This document shows positions 1 through 7,714 of a stretch of DNA of 35,515 nucleotides, one piece after another; position 1 is the first letter of the stretch, and every line of letters starts with the position of its first letter. The notes beneath the pieces are model-generated. The model did not search any database and had not been told where the DNA came from. It saw only the letters and a list, made by a program, of their open reading frames with translations. This DNA comes from Parvibaculum sp049303435 (GTDB taxonomy: Bacteria; Pseudomonadota; Alphaproteobacteria; Parvibaculales; Parvibaculaceae): the NCBI GenBank assembly GCA_049303435.1, contig JBAQNC010000140.1, positions 1-35,515 on the forward strand. Direction: 5' to 3'. Position numbers and translations under genes: made by a program.

Positions 1-459
1 CTGTTCGGCTTTCTCGCCGCATTTGCTGTGGTCTTCGTGGCGAATGGCGTGATGATCTATGAAGCGGTTTCGACCTTCGATGGGCTGGAAGTGGCGAACC
101 CTTATGAAAAGGGTCGCGAATATAACAGCGATCTCAACGCCATGCAGGCGCAAGAGACGCTGGGCTGGACCTCGACCATCAATTTGGCCGACAATGGACG
201 TAAACATGATGCGCGGCTGGTCGTGACTTTTGTCGACAAGCGCGGCGCACCGCTGAAGCTCCTGCAGATCAGGGCCGGGTTCATCAGGCCTGTCGTGGGC
301 GGTATGGATCAGTCGAAGATGATGAACGAGACAGCGCCGGGACGCTATGAGGCCGATTTCAATCTGGCGGCTGGCGGCAACTGGATCGCGCAGATTTCGG
401 CGCGAGGTTCAAACGGCGAAAGATTCGCCGAAAAGAAGCGTGTATTTGTGCACGACTAA
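1..459 (+). CDS. fixH: FixH/CcoH family cbb3 oxidase assembly protein (5' end outside window)
   Basis: The frame is open to base 1, so the true start lies upstream. The visible first codons encode a hydrophobic stretch (FGFLAAFAVVFVANGVMIY), the single N-terminal membrane anchor of FixH/CcoH. About 120 residues of predicted periplasmic domain follow, with the family-typical pattern of an early YEKG..YN motif and a C-terminal GNW...ISARG segment. FixH/CcoH helps assemble cytochrome cbb3 oxidase, probably together with the copper pump FixI. The family is usually about 160 residues, so only a few residues seem to be missing. fixI starts 9 bases after the stop, so the two are probably cotranscribed. 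The missing ccoG and ccoNOQP genes would be expected just upstream (inference). Confidence 0.88.
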   Translation: MFGFLAAFAVVFVANGVMIYEAVSTFDGLEVANPYEKGREYNSDLNAMQAQETLGWTSTINLADNGRKHDARLVVTFVDKRGAPLKLLQIRAGFIRPVVGGMDQSKMMNETAPGRYEADFNLAAGGNWIAQISARGSNGERFAEKKRVFVHD

Positions 460-468
460 GGGCAGGAC

Positions 469-2697
469 ATGAGCGACATCGCGAGTCCGGCATTTCTGAG
501 AACAGGTTTTCGGGCAGACCCTGCCATGTTTGTGCGCGAAGACGCGGACAGGCATGAGGCGCGGCTCGACCTTGTGGTGCAGGGCATGCATTGCGCGGGC
601 TGCATGCGCAAGATCGAGCGCAATGTCGGCGAAATGCCCGGCGTCAAATTCGTGCGCGCTAATCTGTCCACAAAACGCGTGACTGTGCGCTGGGACCCAG
701 CCATTGCCAATGCGGGCGCCGTGGTGGACAAGCTCGCCGACGTCGGTTTCGACGCGGTGCCCTTCGATCCCCGGCTCGTCGGCGCGCTCGACGACCGCGA
801 TATGACGGTGTTGCTGCGCTCGCTGGGCGTGGCGGGATTTGCCGCCGCCAACGTGATGCTGCTTTCCGTCTCGGTCTGGTCCGGCGCGCTTGGCGGCATG
901 GAACTGGCGACGCGGGCGCTTTTTTATTGGGCCTCGGCGCTCATCGCCTTGCCCGCCATTGTCTATGCCTCGCAGCCTTTCTATCGTTCCGCCTATGCGG
1001 CGCTGCGCAAGGGCCAGATGAACATGGATGTGCCGATCAGCCTGGCGGTGACGTTGGCGACCGGCATGAGCTTCATCCAGACGATGGTCAATGCGCAGCA
1101 TGTCTATTTCGACGCCAGCCTGACGCTGCTCTTCTTCCTGCTGATCGGGCGCTATCTCGACGCGCAGGCGCGCCACAAGGCCTGCTCGGCGGCGCAAAAC
1201 CTGCTCGGGCTTCGCGCTGTCGCCGCCAATCTTGTCGAGGCCGACGGCACGCGGCGTTCGGTGCCTGTCGAAAGTCTCGAACCCGGCATGCGGATCGAAG
1301 TGGCGGCAGGGCAGCGCTTCGCCGCCGACGGCGTCGTCGAGACGGGCATGAGCGATGTTGACTCAAGCCTTGTGACGGGCGAAAGCCTGCCGCATGCAGT
1401 CAGTATCGGCAGCCCTGTCTTCGCCGGGACGCTCAATATCTCCGCGCCCATGATCGTCACCGTGACGGCGCGCGACGAAACCTCGCTGCTCGCTGAAATC
1501 GTGCGGCTGATGGAAAATGCCGAACAGGGACGCTCGGCCTATATCCGCATTGCCGACCGTGCCGCGCGCATCTATGCGCCCGCCGTGCATATTCTGGCGC
1601 TGATGACTTTCCTCGGCTGGCTCGCGATGAGCGCGGGCCTCGTCCATTCGGTGACCAACGCCATTGCCGTGCTGATCGTCACATGCCCCTGTGCGCTCGG
1701 TCTTGCCGTGCCTGTGGTTCAGGTGATCGCCACGGGCCGCTTGCTGCGCCGCGGCGTGCTGGTGAAATCGGCCGATGGGCTTGAACGCCTTGCCCAGATC
1801 GACACGGTGGTCTTCGACAAGACCGGCACGCTGACGCTGGGACAACCCAGTCTGGTGAACCCCGAGGCGCTGTCGCCTGCCGAGATGAGGCGCGCGGCCT
1901 CGCTCGCCCGCAGCAGCCGCCATCCGCTGGCGCGCGCGTTGGTGGAACACGTTGGCGACATGGCGCTGCAGGATGTCAGCGACATCAAGGAAGAACCGGG
2001 GCAGGGCCTTGAAGGCTGGATGGGTGGCGAGCGTATTCGTATCGGTCATCGCGCCTGGGTCGGCGGGCAAGCGGAGACGGGTGCGCATACGGGTTCGGAA
2101 CTCTGGTATCGCCACGGCGACGCCGATGCTGTCTGTCTGAAGTTTGCCGACCGGATGCGACCCGATGTGGCCGAGACATTGGCCGAGATCAAGACGCGCG
2201 GCCTCAAGATCGTGCTGCTGTCGGGTGACCGGATCCCCGCCGTGGAAGAGGCGGCGAAACAATGCGGGCTTGACGACTGGCATGGCGAAATGCGCCCCGA
2301 CGCCAAGGTCGCCATGCTCAACCGTCTTGCAGAGAACGGCGCGAAGGTCCTGATGGTGGGCGACGGGCTCAACGATGCACCTGCCTTGCGTGCGGCCCAT
2401 GTCTCCTTCTCGCCGGCGAGCGCGGTCGATATTGCCCAGACGGCGGCGGATTTCGTCTTTCAGGGCGAGAAGCTGGAACCGCTGATCGAAGCGCTGGATG
2501 TTGCGCAGGCATCGCGCCGCATCGTTTCGCAGAATTTTGGGCTGGCGATTGCCTATAATGTCGTGGCGGTGCCGCTGGCGATGGCGGGCCTCGTGACGCC
2601 ATTGATCGCCGCCGTCGCCATGTCGAGTTCGTCGATCACCGTGACGCTGAACTCGCTGCGACTCAACCGGCAACGTCGCAAGGACGAGCGGCCATGA
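469..2697 (+). CDS. fixI: Copper-translocating P-type ATPase of the FixI/CcoI type
   Basis: This 742-residue P1B-type ATPase is required for cbb3 oxidase maturation and supplies copper to its heme-copper centre. Visible motifs in order are an N-terminal heavy-metal domain with GMHCAGC (residues 39-45, Cys42/Cys45), the actuator TGES (303-306), the metal-site CPC in a membrane helix (406-408), the phosphorylation motif DKTGT (Asp450), the HP dipeptide (485-486) and GDGLND (631-636). Hydrophobic segments flank the actuator and catalytic domains as usual. Position between fixH and fixS identifies it as FixI rather than a CopA detoxification pump. The stop overlaps the fixS start in an ATGA tetranucleotide, which indicates translational coupling. 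Confidence 0.95.
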   Translation: MSDIASPAFLRTGFRADPAMFVREDADRHEARLDLVVQGMHCAGCMRKIERNVGEMPGVKFVRANLSTKRVTVRWDPAIANAGAVVDKLADVGFDAVPFDPRLVGALDDRDMTVLLRSLGVAGFAAANVMLLSVSVWSGALGGMELATRALFYWASALIALPAIVYASQPFYRSAYAALRKGQMNMDVPISLAVTLATGMSFIQTMVNAQHVYFDASLTLLFFLLIGRYLDAQARHKACSAAQNLLGLRAVAANLVEADGTRRSVPVESLEPGMRIEVAAGQRFAADGVVETGMSDVDSSLVTGESLPHAVSIGSPVFAGTLNISAPMIVTVTARDETSLLAEIVRLMENAEQGRSAYIRIADRAARIYAPAVHILALMTFLGWLAMSAGLVHSVTNAIAVLIVTCPCALGLAVPVVQVIATGRLLRRGVLVKSADGLERLAQIDTVVFDKTGTLTLGQPSLVNPEALSPAEMRRAASLARSSRHPLARALVEHVGDMALQDVSDIKEEPGQGLEGWMGGERIRIGHRAWVGGQAETGAHTGSELWYRHGDADAVCLKFADRMRPDVAETLAEIKTRGLKIVLLSGDRIPAVEEAAKQCGLDDWHGEMRPDAKVAMLNRLAENGAKVLMVGDGLNDAPALRAAHVSFSPASAVDIAQTAADFVFQGEKLEPLIEALDVAQASRRIVSQNFGLAIAYNVVAVPLAMAGLVTPLIAAVAMSSSSITVTLNSLRLNRQRRKDERP

Positions 2698-2849
2698 ATG
2701 TGCTGATCTATCTTATTCCCGCCGCGCTCTTCCTCAGCCTGCTTGGCCTCGGCGCCTTCCTCTGGACGCTGAACTCCGGTCAATATGACGACATGGAAGG
2801 GGATGCCGAGCGCATCCTCTTTGATGACGACGACAAGCCGCTGCCGTGA
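2694..2849 (+). CDS. fixS: Cytochrome cbb3 oxidase maturation protein FixS/CcoS
   Basis: This is a 51-residue protein starting at the ATG that overlaps the fixI stop. It opens with one membrane helix (residues about 3-25, beginning MNVLIYLIPAAL) and continues with the short acidic tail typical of CcoS: a W..NSGQYDDMEGDAERIL segment followed by four aspartates. CcoS is needed for cofactor insertion into cbb3 oxidase and always travels with ccoI. The next gene converges on it with only three bases between the two stops, so there is no room for a separate terminator. Confidence 0.92.
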   Translation: MNVLIYLIPAALFLSLLGLGAFLWTLNSGQYDDMEGDAERILFDDDDKPLP

Positions 2850-2852
2850 AGC

Positions 2853-3941
2853 CTATTCGACGATCGGGTTCTTCAACTCGCCGAGATAATCGACCTTGAT
2901 ATGGACTGTCTCGCCGGGCTGGAGATAGGTCCGTGCGCGTCGTTCCTGTGCGATGTGATGTTCGATCACCCAATGGGTGACGGGCTTCCACCAGCCGCCG
3001 ACGAGCCAATTCAGGACTCCCACGGCATAGGCAGACTTGTTGACGCCTTTGAAGATCGTGCCGTCGGGCGTGCCTGCAAGAATGCCGGTGCGCGCGGGGA
3101 TCACGTTATCGGCAATCGGCAGACCGACCTGTTTGCCTTGATACGCCCATGTGAGAGGTTGGCGTGAAAGAGTTTGGCGCAGCAATTCGTCGAAATCCCA
3201 GATCGCTTCCGTCTGGTTTGCCGATTGCTTCAACGCGCCATTGCGATAGAGGCGCAATTCGACCTGGGACACGAAGCGTCGCAGATCGCGCGGGATGACG
3301 AAGAGATTGCCGAGCGGCATATAGCCCGGCGCGCTCTTGCCGGTGGTGAAACCTTTGCCTGAGGTGACGTCGGAAGGATCGATATGGCGCATGAGCCGCG
3401 CCCGGTCCGTCACGTCGTTGCAGAGGACAAGACCCATGCGCTCGACAGGAAGGGAAATATCCGTGTCTACAAGCGTGACGAAACAGAGTTCGACTTCATA
3501 GTCGAGCAAGGCATCGCCTTTGGGGATTGTCGTGTTGAAACCGGTTGGCGCGACTTCCTTGGGGAAAAGGAACGGGCCGTCGGTGACCGTCGATTCCCGG
3601 GCATGTTCGGGGAAGTTCGTGCCGACCGCGATATGCGAGGCATTGAGCGCAACCGGCATGGTGAGCCGTGACAGCGGCAGGGTCACGACAGGTTTGCTTT
3701 GCGCCAGGGCCGCCAGAGCGTCATATCCCATCTCCTTATAGGCCGCGAGGGGATCGGTGATGTCAGGGCCGAGGAGGGCGGTAATATCGACGCCGGTGAC
3801 ATGGTCGGCGTCATAATCGGACACGAGGATGAGATGATATGTGCCGACGTCGATACTGCGCGCGAAAGTGAGGGCGTCATTGGCAGGCGCAATCGCGAGG
3901 AAGCCCGCCGTGGCCGCGCTTGCTACCGTCATCATGTCCAT
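2853..3941 (-). CDS. Fumarylacetoacetate hydrolase (FAH) family protein
   Basis: This 362-residue protein has the FAH-fold landmarks: NFPEHARE (109-116), FLFPK (124-128), a DYEVEL motif (147-152) supplying the acidic metal ligands, and NDVTDR (175-180). Family members hydrolyse C-C bonds or decarboxylate/hydrate acyl-pyruvate-like acids in aromatic catabolism using Mg2+ or Mn2+. The protein is longer than bare catalytic domains (about 200-280), with roughly 100 extra N-terminal residues. The start is supported by AGAGGA eight bases upstream. It is the last gene of the minus-strand operon that begins with the FAD monooxygenase, 26 bases after the small membrane protein. The substrate is unknown; a ring-cleavage or side-chain product of the monooxygenase pathway is a reasonable inference. 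Confidence 0.82.
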   Translation of the reverse strand: MDMMTVASAATAGFLAIAPANDALTFARSIDVGTYHLILVSDYDADHVTGVDITALLGPDITDPLAAYKEMGYDALAALAQSKPVVTLPLSRLTMPVALNASHIAVGTNFPEHARESTVTDGPFLFPKEVAPTGFNTTIPKGDALLDYEVELCFVTLVDTDISLPVERMGLVLCNDVTDRARLMRHIDPSDVTSGKGFTTGKSAPGYMPLGNLFVIPRDLRRFVSQVELRLYRNGALKQSANQTEAIWDFDELLRQTLSRQPLTWAYQGKQVGLPIADNVIPARTGILAGTPDGTIFKGVNKSAYAVGVLNWLVGGWWKPVTHWVIEHHIAQERRARTYLQPGETVHIKVDYLGELKNPIVE

Positions 3942-3967
3942 CTCGATTTTCCTCTCGGTCCGATTGT

Positions 3968-4417
3968 TTACTTAAGAAGCAGCCAGACGCCGCTTGTGTT
4001 GACGAGCGTCAGGATGGTGGCGCCGAAGAGATTGGTATCGACGAGATAGATATTGCCGAGAATATTGAAATGGAAAGGTTTGATGCCATTCACATCCTTC
4101 AGTGCGCCGCCAAATATTTTCATGGAGGCGAGCGTCGAGAAGAAGGCCACGATCCAGACATAGTTGAGAAGAGCGGCGACCCAGATATGCGTGTGATAGT
4201 CCGATGAGGTCGCCCATAGCAGATAGAGGATGACCATCGAGACGCCCGACTGGCTAAGCACCTGCCAGACGACATGGAAGCGCGCATGCGGCGGCCAGAG
4301 CGGATTGGTCGCATGCGTCTTGTTGAAATCCGCAAAGATGGGGCCGATGGCGATGGCCGTTCCGACAAGCGTGAAGAGCAGGCGCGACACGAGGGTTTGA
4401 TCGTAAAAGCTTTCCAT
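3968..4417 (-). CDS. Small four-helix membrane protein, function unknown
   Basis: This 149-residue protein has four predicted membrane helices (about residues 13-30, 50-70, 78-98 and 125-147). A conserved-looking NPLWPPHARFHVVWQ stretch (38-52) lies between the first and second helix. It starts at an ATG preceded by TGAGGAA, which overlaps the end of the upstream SDR gene; the gap between the two is 10 bases. I do not recognise an assigned function. The helix spacing and the PPHARFH loop resemble small uncharacterised membrane proteins found beside oxidoreductase genes. Its place inside the monooxygenase operon suggests substrate entry, product export or membrane anchoring of the pathway, but this is inference. 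Confidence 0.8.
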   Translation of the reverse strand: MESFYDQTLVSRLLFTLVGTAIAIGPIFADFNKTHATNPLWPPHARFHVVWQVLSQSGVSMVILYLLWATSSDYHTHIWVAALLNYVWIVAFFSTLASMKIFGGALKDVNGIKPFHFNILGNIYLVDTNLFGATILTLVNTSGVWLLLK

Positions 4418-4427
4418 GAGTGTTTCC

Positions 4428-5207
4428 TCAGATGAGACCGTGATAGGAGCCGCCGTCGAGTTGCAGGTTCTGGCCGGAAATGAACCCGGCCTGCGCGCTG
4501 CACAGGAAGGCGCAGGCGTCGCCGAATTCCGACGGGTCGCCCATGCGCCTGGCGGCGATGGAATTGGCGATTTCCGCGCGGGCTTCTTCGTAGGTGATCT
4601 TGTTGAAGGCCATCGACAATCTGGCCATCTGCTGCTGGCGTTCGGTGTCGAAGCGTTCCGGCAGCATATTGTTGATCGTGACGTTGAAGGGCGCGACATC
4701 GACCGAGAGGCCCTTGCACATGGCGGTGAGGCCGGAGCGCGCGGTCGTCGACAGCCCCATGACGGATCGCGGCGACTTGACCATCGCTGACGTGATGTTG
4801 ACGATGCGCCCGAAGCGGCGTTCTTTCATGCCCTCGATGAGGCCCTTGATCATGAAGACCGGCGCGAGGAGATTGGATTGCAGCGCACCCTGCCAGTCGG
4901 CCTCTTCCCAATTCTGAAAATTGCCGGGCGGGGGACCGTCGTTGTTGTTGACGAGGATGTCGGCGTCGGGACAGGCGGCGATCAGTTCGGCGCGGCCTTC
5001 AGCCGTATTGATATCTGCGCGCACGGCTGTGACGCTTCCCCTGGCGACGCTGCGAATATGGTCGACCGCGAGGCCAAGGTTTTCCTCCGAGCGGCCATTG
5101 ATGACGACATCCGCGCCCTCGCGCGCCAGCGCATAGGCGCATGCCTGCCCGAGGCCGCGTGATGAAGCGCAGACAATCGCCTTGCGTCCGCTCAATCCGA
5201 GATCCAT
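4428..5207 (-). CDS. Atypical short-chain dehydrogenase/reductase (no YxxxK)
   Basis: This is a 259-residue SDR-fold protein. The nucleotide-binding turn is present as ASSRGLG (14-20), the NNAG motif is altered to NNND (87-90), and the central NITS segment places Ser140 correctly. Thirteen and seventeen residues later, where Tyr and Lys should stand, are Ser153 and Arg157 (in GLSTTARSGL), so the classical catalytic pair is absent. The rest (TINNMLPERFDT, then a C-terminal LDGG) aligns with FabG-like SDRs. A subfamily with this GLS..AR pattern exists, so it is probably not decay. The start has AGGAGG six bases upstream, inside the end of the monooxygenase gene, with a one-base gap between the genes. 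A dehydrogenation or reduction step in the same pathway is likely, or a non-redox role. Confidence 0.87.
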   Translation of the reverse strand: MDLGLSGRKAIVCASSRGLGQACAYALAREGADVVINGRSEENLGLAVDHIRSVARGSVTAVRADINTAEGRAELIAACPDADILVNNNDGPPPGNFQNWEEADWQGALQSNLLAPVFMIKGLIEGMKERRFGRIVNITSAMVKSPRSVMGLSTTARSGLTAMCKGLSVDVAPFNVTINNMLPERFDTERQQQMARLSMAFNKITYEEARAEIANSIAARRMGDPSEFGDACAFLCSAQAGFISGQNLQLDGGSYHGLI

Positions 5208-5208
5208 G

Positions 5209-6906
5209 TCATGCCTCCTGTGTCGTGCGTGCGAGCACTTGTGAAATATGTCGAGCGAGATGTGCGGCGTGACCGGAAACAACAGCTTCAAGGCGCGAGG
5301 CGATGTGCCCGTCAGGGCGAATGAGAACCGCACCGCCATCCGGCAGGCCGGTCGTGTGGCTCCAGTCCTGCTTATCGTCCGTATAGTGCACGCCGAATTG
5401 CAGGGCCGGGAGGTTCATGCTCGAAGCGGCATAGGCCCAATCGTCCGCGTCAGGCCCCGCCAGCAGAGTGAAACCTTGGGGAGGGAGCAGCGCGAGCAAT
5501 GATTTTACCTCATTGTCATGCGTCACCCAGCGATGGGGGACATGCGCTCCCGGCTCCCACGAGGGGATGTAGTGGCTGATGTCCGTCTCCGCGCCGGAAA
5601 TGAGGTCCGGTGCGCCAATGACGGCGGGCGAGGCATAGCGATAGCCGAGTTGCAGATTGAAGCTGTCGAAATGCGGACGCTGCGCCGCGACGGCTGTCTT
5701 GAGCGTTTCGCTTGTGTCCATCTCGGCCAGCACGGAGGCATATTGCGCCTCGGCCTTTTCCGGATCGAAGCCGAGGATGACGGCAAGAAGGTCGAACATC
5801 TTGGCCGCGTTGGTGAGGCTTTGCTCGCTATTGACCAGCGCCACGGGACGGCGCTCCGCCTCATAGGTGTCGAGGAGGGCCTCACCCGCCTCGCCCTTGA
5901 CAACGGCGGCGAGTTTCCAGGCGAGGTTCTGTGCGTCCACCGCGCCGGTGTTGAGGCCGAGACCGCCGGTCGGCGGAAAACGATGGGCGGCATCACCCGC
6001 CAGGAAGATGCGGCCCTTGCGATAGTGCTCGGCGATCCGGGCGGACATGACCCAGTTGCTGATGTTGCGCACGTCTATGCCACCTTGGGGCACGCCGATG
6101 GCGTCGTCGATGAGTTTGAGACAGGTCGCTTCGTCGAAATCATCGGCACTTTCGCGCGCGGGGTCGAAAGGATGCATGAGCACCCATGTATTGGCGCGAT
6201 CATAGGCGATGAGGACGCCGGTCGTCTTCGGATCGAACAGGAAATAGAGAACGCCGGGACGGCTGTCGGTGAGCGCGGTGAGATCAGCCTCGAAATGGAT
6301 CATTACATAATGCTGGAGGGCCTCCGGGCCTTCCATGCCGATGCCGAGCGAGGAACGGATGCGCGAACCTGCACCATCGGCGGCGATGACATAGGCGAAT
6401 TCGGTGTGCGATCGCGCGCCGCTGTCAGCATCTTCGAGAAAGGCGGTTACGCCATCGGCGCTTTCGGTGATTTCGAGGCAGGCAAGCCCGCGTGAAAAAT
6501 GGATGAGCGGTTCGGCCTCTATCGCTTCGTCCAGCGCGGCCTCGAATTTGGGCTGCGGAATATTGGTGAGCGGATAGGGCGTATGTTTGAGCGCCGCCTC
6601 GTCCTGACGTTCATATGGCAGGGAACCGAATTCCGGTCCGCTCAACGTGCCCATGAAGCGGACCCAGCCGCCGTCATTGGCGTCTGCGCCGATGGCGCGC
6701 AGCGCCTCTGCCGAAACGCCGATGCTCTCGCAAATCTCAAGCGTGCGCGGATTGACTGCATGGGCGCGCGGGGCGGTGAGGCGGGTCTTGCGCCGGTCGA
6801 TGAGGTGCGTCGCGACGCCGTGCCGGGCCAGAAGAAGGGCGGCCAGCTGGCCGACGGGTCCGGCGCCGACGATCAGGATTTGAGGCTCTGTCATCATTTT
6901 GCTCAT
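5209..6906 (-). CDS. FAD-dependent aromatic hydroxylase (PheA/TfdB family)
   Basis: This protein of about 565 residues is a class A flavoprotein monooxygenase. It has the FAD-binding GAGPVG near the N-terminus, a mid-protein ADGAGSRIR (the DG motif) and LAGDAAHRFPPTGGLGLN (the GD motif). A C-terminal thioredoxin-like domain typical of PheA/TfdB/MhpA enzymes follows. Such enzymes hydroxylate phenolic rings with NAD(P)H and O2. I chose the ATG at 6906; an in-frame TTG at 6924 lies inside the palindromic operator and is unlikely, and a further ATG at 6897 is possible. It is the first gene of a four-gene operon divergent from a TetR regulator. The substrate is not readable from sequence. Confidence 0.9.
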   Translation of the reverse strand: MSKMMTEPQILIVGAGPVGQLAALLLARHGVATHLIDRRKTRLTAPRAHAVNPRTLEICESIGVSAEALRAIGADANDGGWVRFMGTLSGPEFGSLPYERQDEAALKHTPYPLTNIPQPKFEAALDEAIEAEPLIHFSRGLACLEITESADGVTAFLEDADSGARSHTEFAYVIAADGAGSRIRSSLGIGMEGPEALQHYVMIHFEADLTALTDSRPGVLYFLFDPKTTGVLIAYDRANTWVLMHPFDPARESADDFDEATCLKLIDDAIGVPQGGIDVRNISNWVMSARIAEHYRKGRIFLAGDAAHRFPPTGGLGLNTGAVDAQNLAWKLAAVVKGEAGEALLDTYEAERRPVALVNSEQSLTNAAKMFDLLAVILGFDPEKAEAQYASVLAEMDTSETLKTAVAAQRPHFDSFNLQLGYRYASPAVIGAPDLISGAETDISHYIPSWEPGAHVPHRWVTHDNEVKSLLALLPPQGFTLLAGPDADDWAYAASSMNLPALQFGVHYTDDKQDWSHTTGLPDGGAVLIRPDGHIASRLEAVVSGHAAHLARHISQVLARTTQEA

Positions 6907-6909
6907 AAA

Positions 6910-6958
6910 TGAGAGTATTCTCAATTTTGAGACTTATATCAATTTTATCTTTTGTCAA
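6910..6958 (-). promoter_or_regulatory. Palindromic TetR-type operator and promoter-like region
   Basis: TGAGA-GTAT-TCTCA (6910-6923) is a perfect 5-4-5 inverted repeat, and a third TGAGA half-site follows at 6928-6932. Reading the minus strand, TTGACA (6953-6958) and TATAAG (6933-6938) resemble -35 and -10 elements, though only 14 bases apart. The palindrome sits right after the -10-like element and just before the monooxygenase start, where a bound repressor would block transcription. The divergent TetR gene begins about 85 bases away. The inverted repeat is seen directly; operator function is inferred. Confidence 0.55.
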
Positions 6959-7009
6959 CCCCGTCGATCGGTTATGCTTCGTCGGAAGTGAATGTGGAGT
7001 GATGCCTTG

Positions 7010-7636
7010 ATGAATGGACATTTTGGCGCCCTTGCGACGGGTGGCGGCAAAAAGGAACGCACGCGCGCGGCCCTGGTGGACGCTGCCGTGAGGGTCGTGG
7101 CGGAAAAGGGCATGGAGGCGCTGAAGATCAGCGACATCACGGCTGCCGCGGAAATGGCGAACGGCACGTTCTACAATCACTTTCATGACAAGGACGAAAT
7201 CCTGCGCGAAGCCGCCTATGGCATCGCCGTCGAGATCAGTCGGCAGCTCGATGCCGGTATGGAGGGGATCGACGATGCGGCGCTGCGCGTCGCAACGGCG
7301 ACCACGCGCTTCATCGAGATTGCGGTTGATTCACCGGATTGGGCTGCCGTGCTGCTCGGCAGCGTCGATCATGTGCCGCAGTTGAATGACGATGTGGACG
7401 CATATTTGCGTAGCGATCTGGAACTCGGCGTGACGCAGGGGAAGTTTGACGTTGAGGTGACAAGATTTCTTGTCGATCAGATCATGGCGCTGATCGGCGC
7501 GGCGCTGCGAACGCAGTTGAAAAGCGGGGCGGATGTGGACGTCACGCGACAGGTGTGTGAAAATATCCTGCGCCTGCTGGGCTTGACGCCCGCAAAGGCG
7601 CGCAAAATTGTGGCCTCTGTCCACCGCGCGACCTGA
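7010..7636 (+). CDS. TetR/AcrR family transcriptional regulator
   Basis: The protein has 208 residues from the ATG at 7010, where GGAG lies 10 bases upstream; an in-frame ATG at 6992 would add six residues. The N-terminal helix-turn-helix (about residues 15-60) shows the family signature: TRAALVDAAVRVVAEKG, then ISDITAAAEMANGTFYNHF with the recognition helix. The C-terminal ligand-binding domain is poorly conserved, as is normal in the family. It is divergently arranged with the monooxygenase operon, with a TGAGA palindrome in between. The simplest model is a local repressor relieved by a pathway substrate or intermediate. Confidence 0.9.
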   Translation: MNGHFGALATGGGKKERTRAALVDAAVRVVAEKGMEALKISDITAAAEMANGTFYNHFHDKDEILREAAYGIAVEISRQLDAGMEGIDDAALRVATATTRFIEIAVDSPDWAAVLLGSVDHVPQLNDDVDAYLRSDLELGVTQGKFDVEVTRFLVDQIMALIGAALRTQLKSGADVDVTRQVCENILRLLGLTPAKARKIVASVHRAT

Positions 7637-7714
7637 AATTTCCCAATCCCGTGATATAAGGGCTGAAACAATACGTCTGCCACAGGACGCAGATTTCGGT
7701 CGGGATGACGGGGC

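Noticed and set aside
409..1197. Long minus-strand reading frame opposite fixI
   Set aside because: It lies antisense to a clear P-type ATPase and is rich in Arg and His without any domain pattern. Long open antisense frames are expected in GC-rich coding DNA.
5518..6495. 325-codon plus-strand frame opposite the monooxygenase
   Set aside because: The minus strand has all three flavin hydroxylase motifs, so the plus-strand frame is a mirror artefact.
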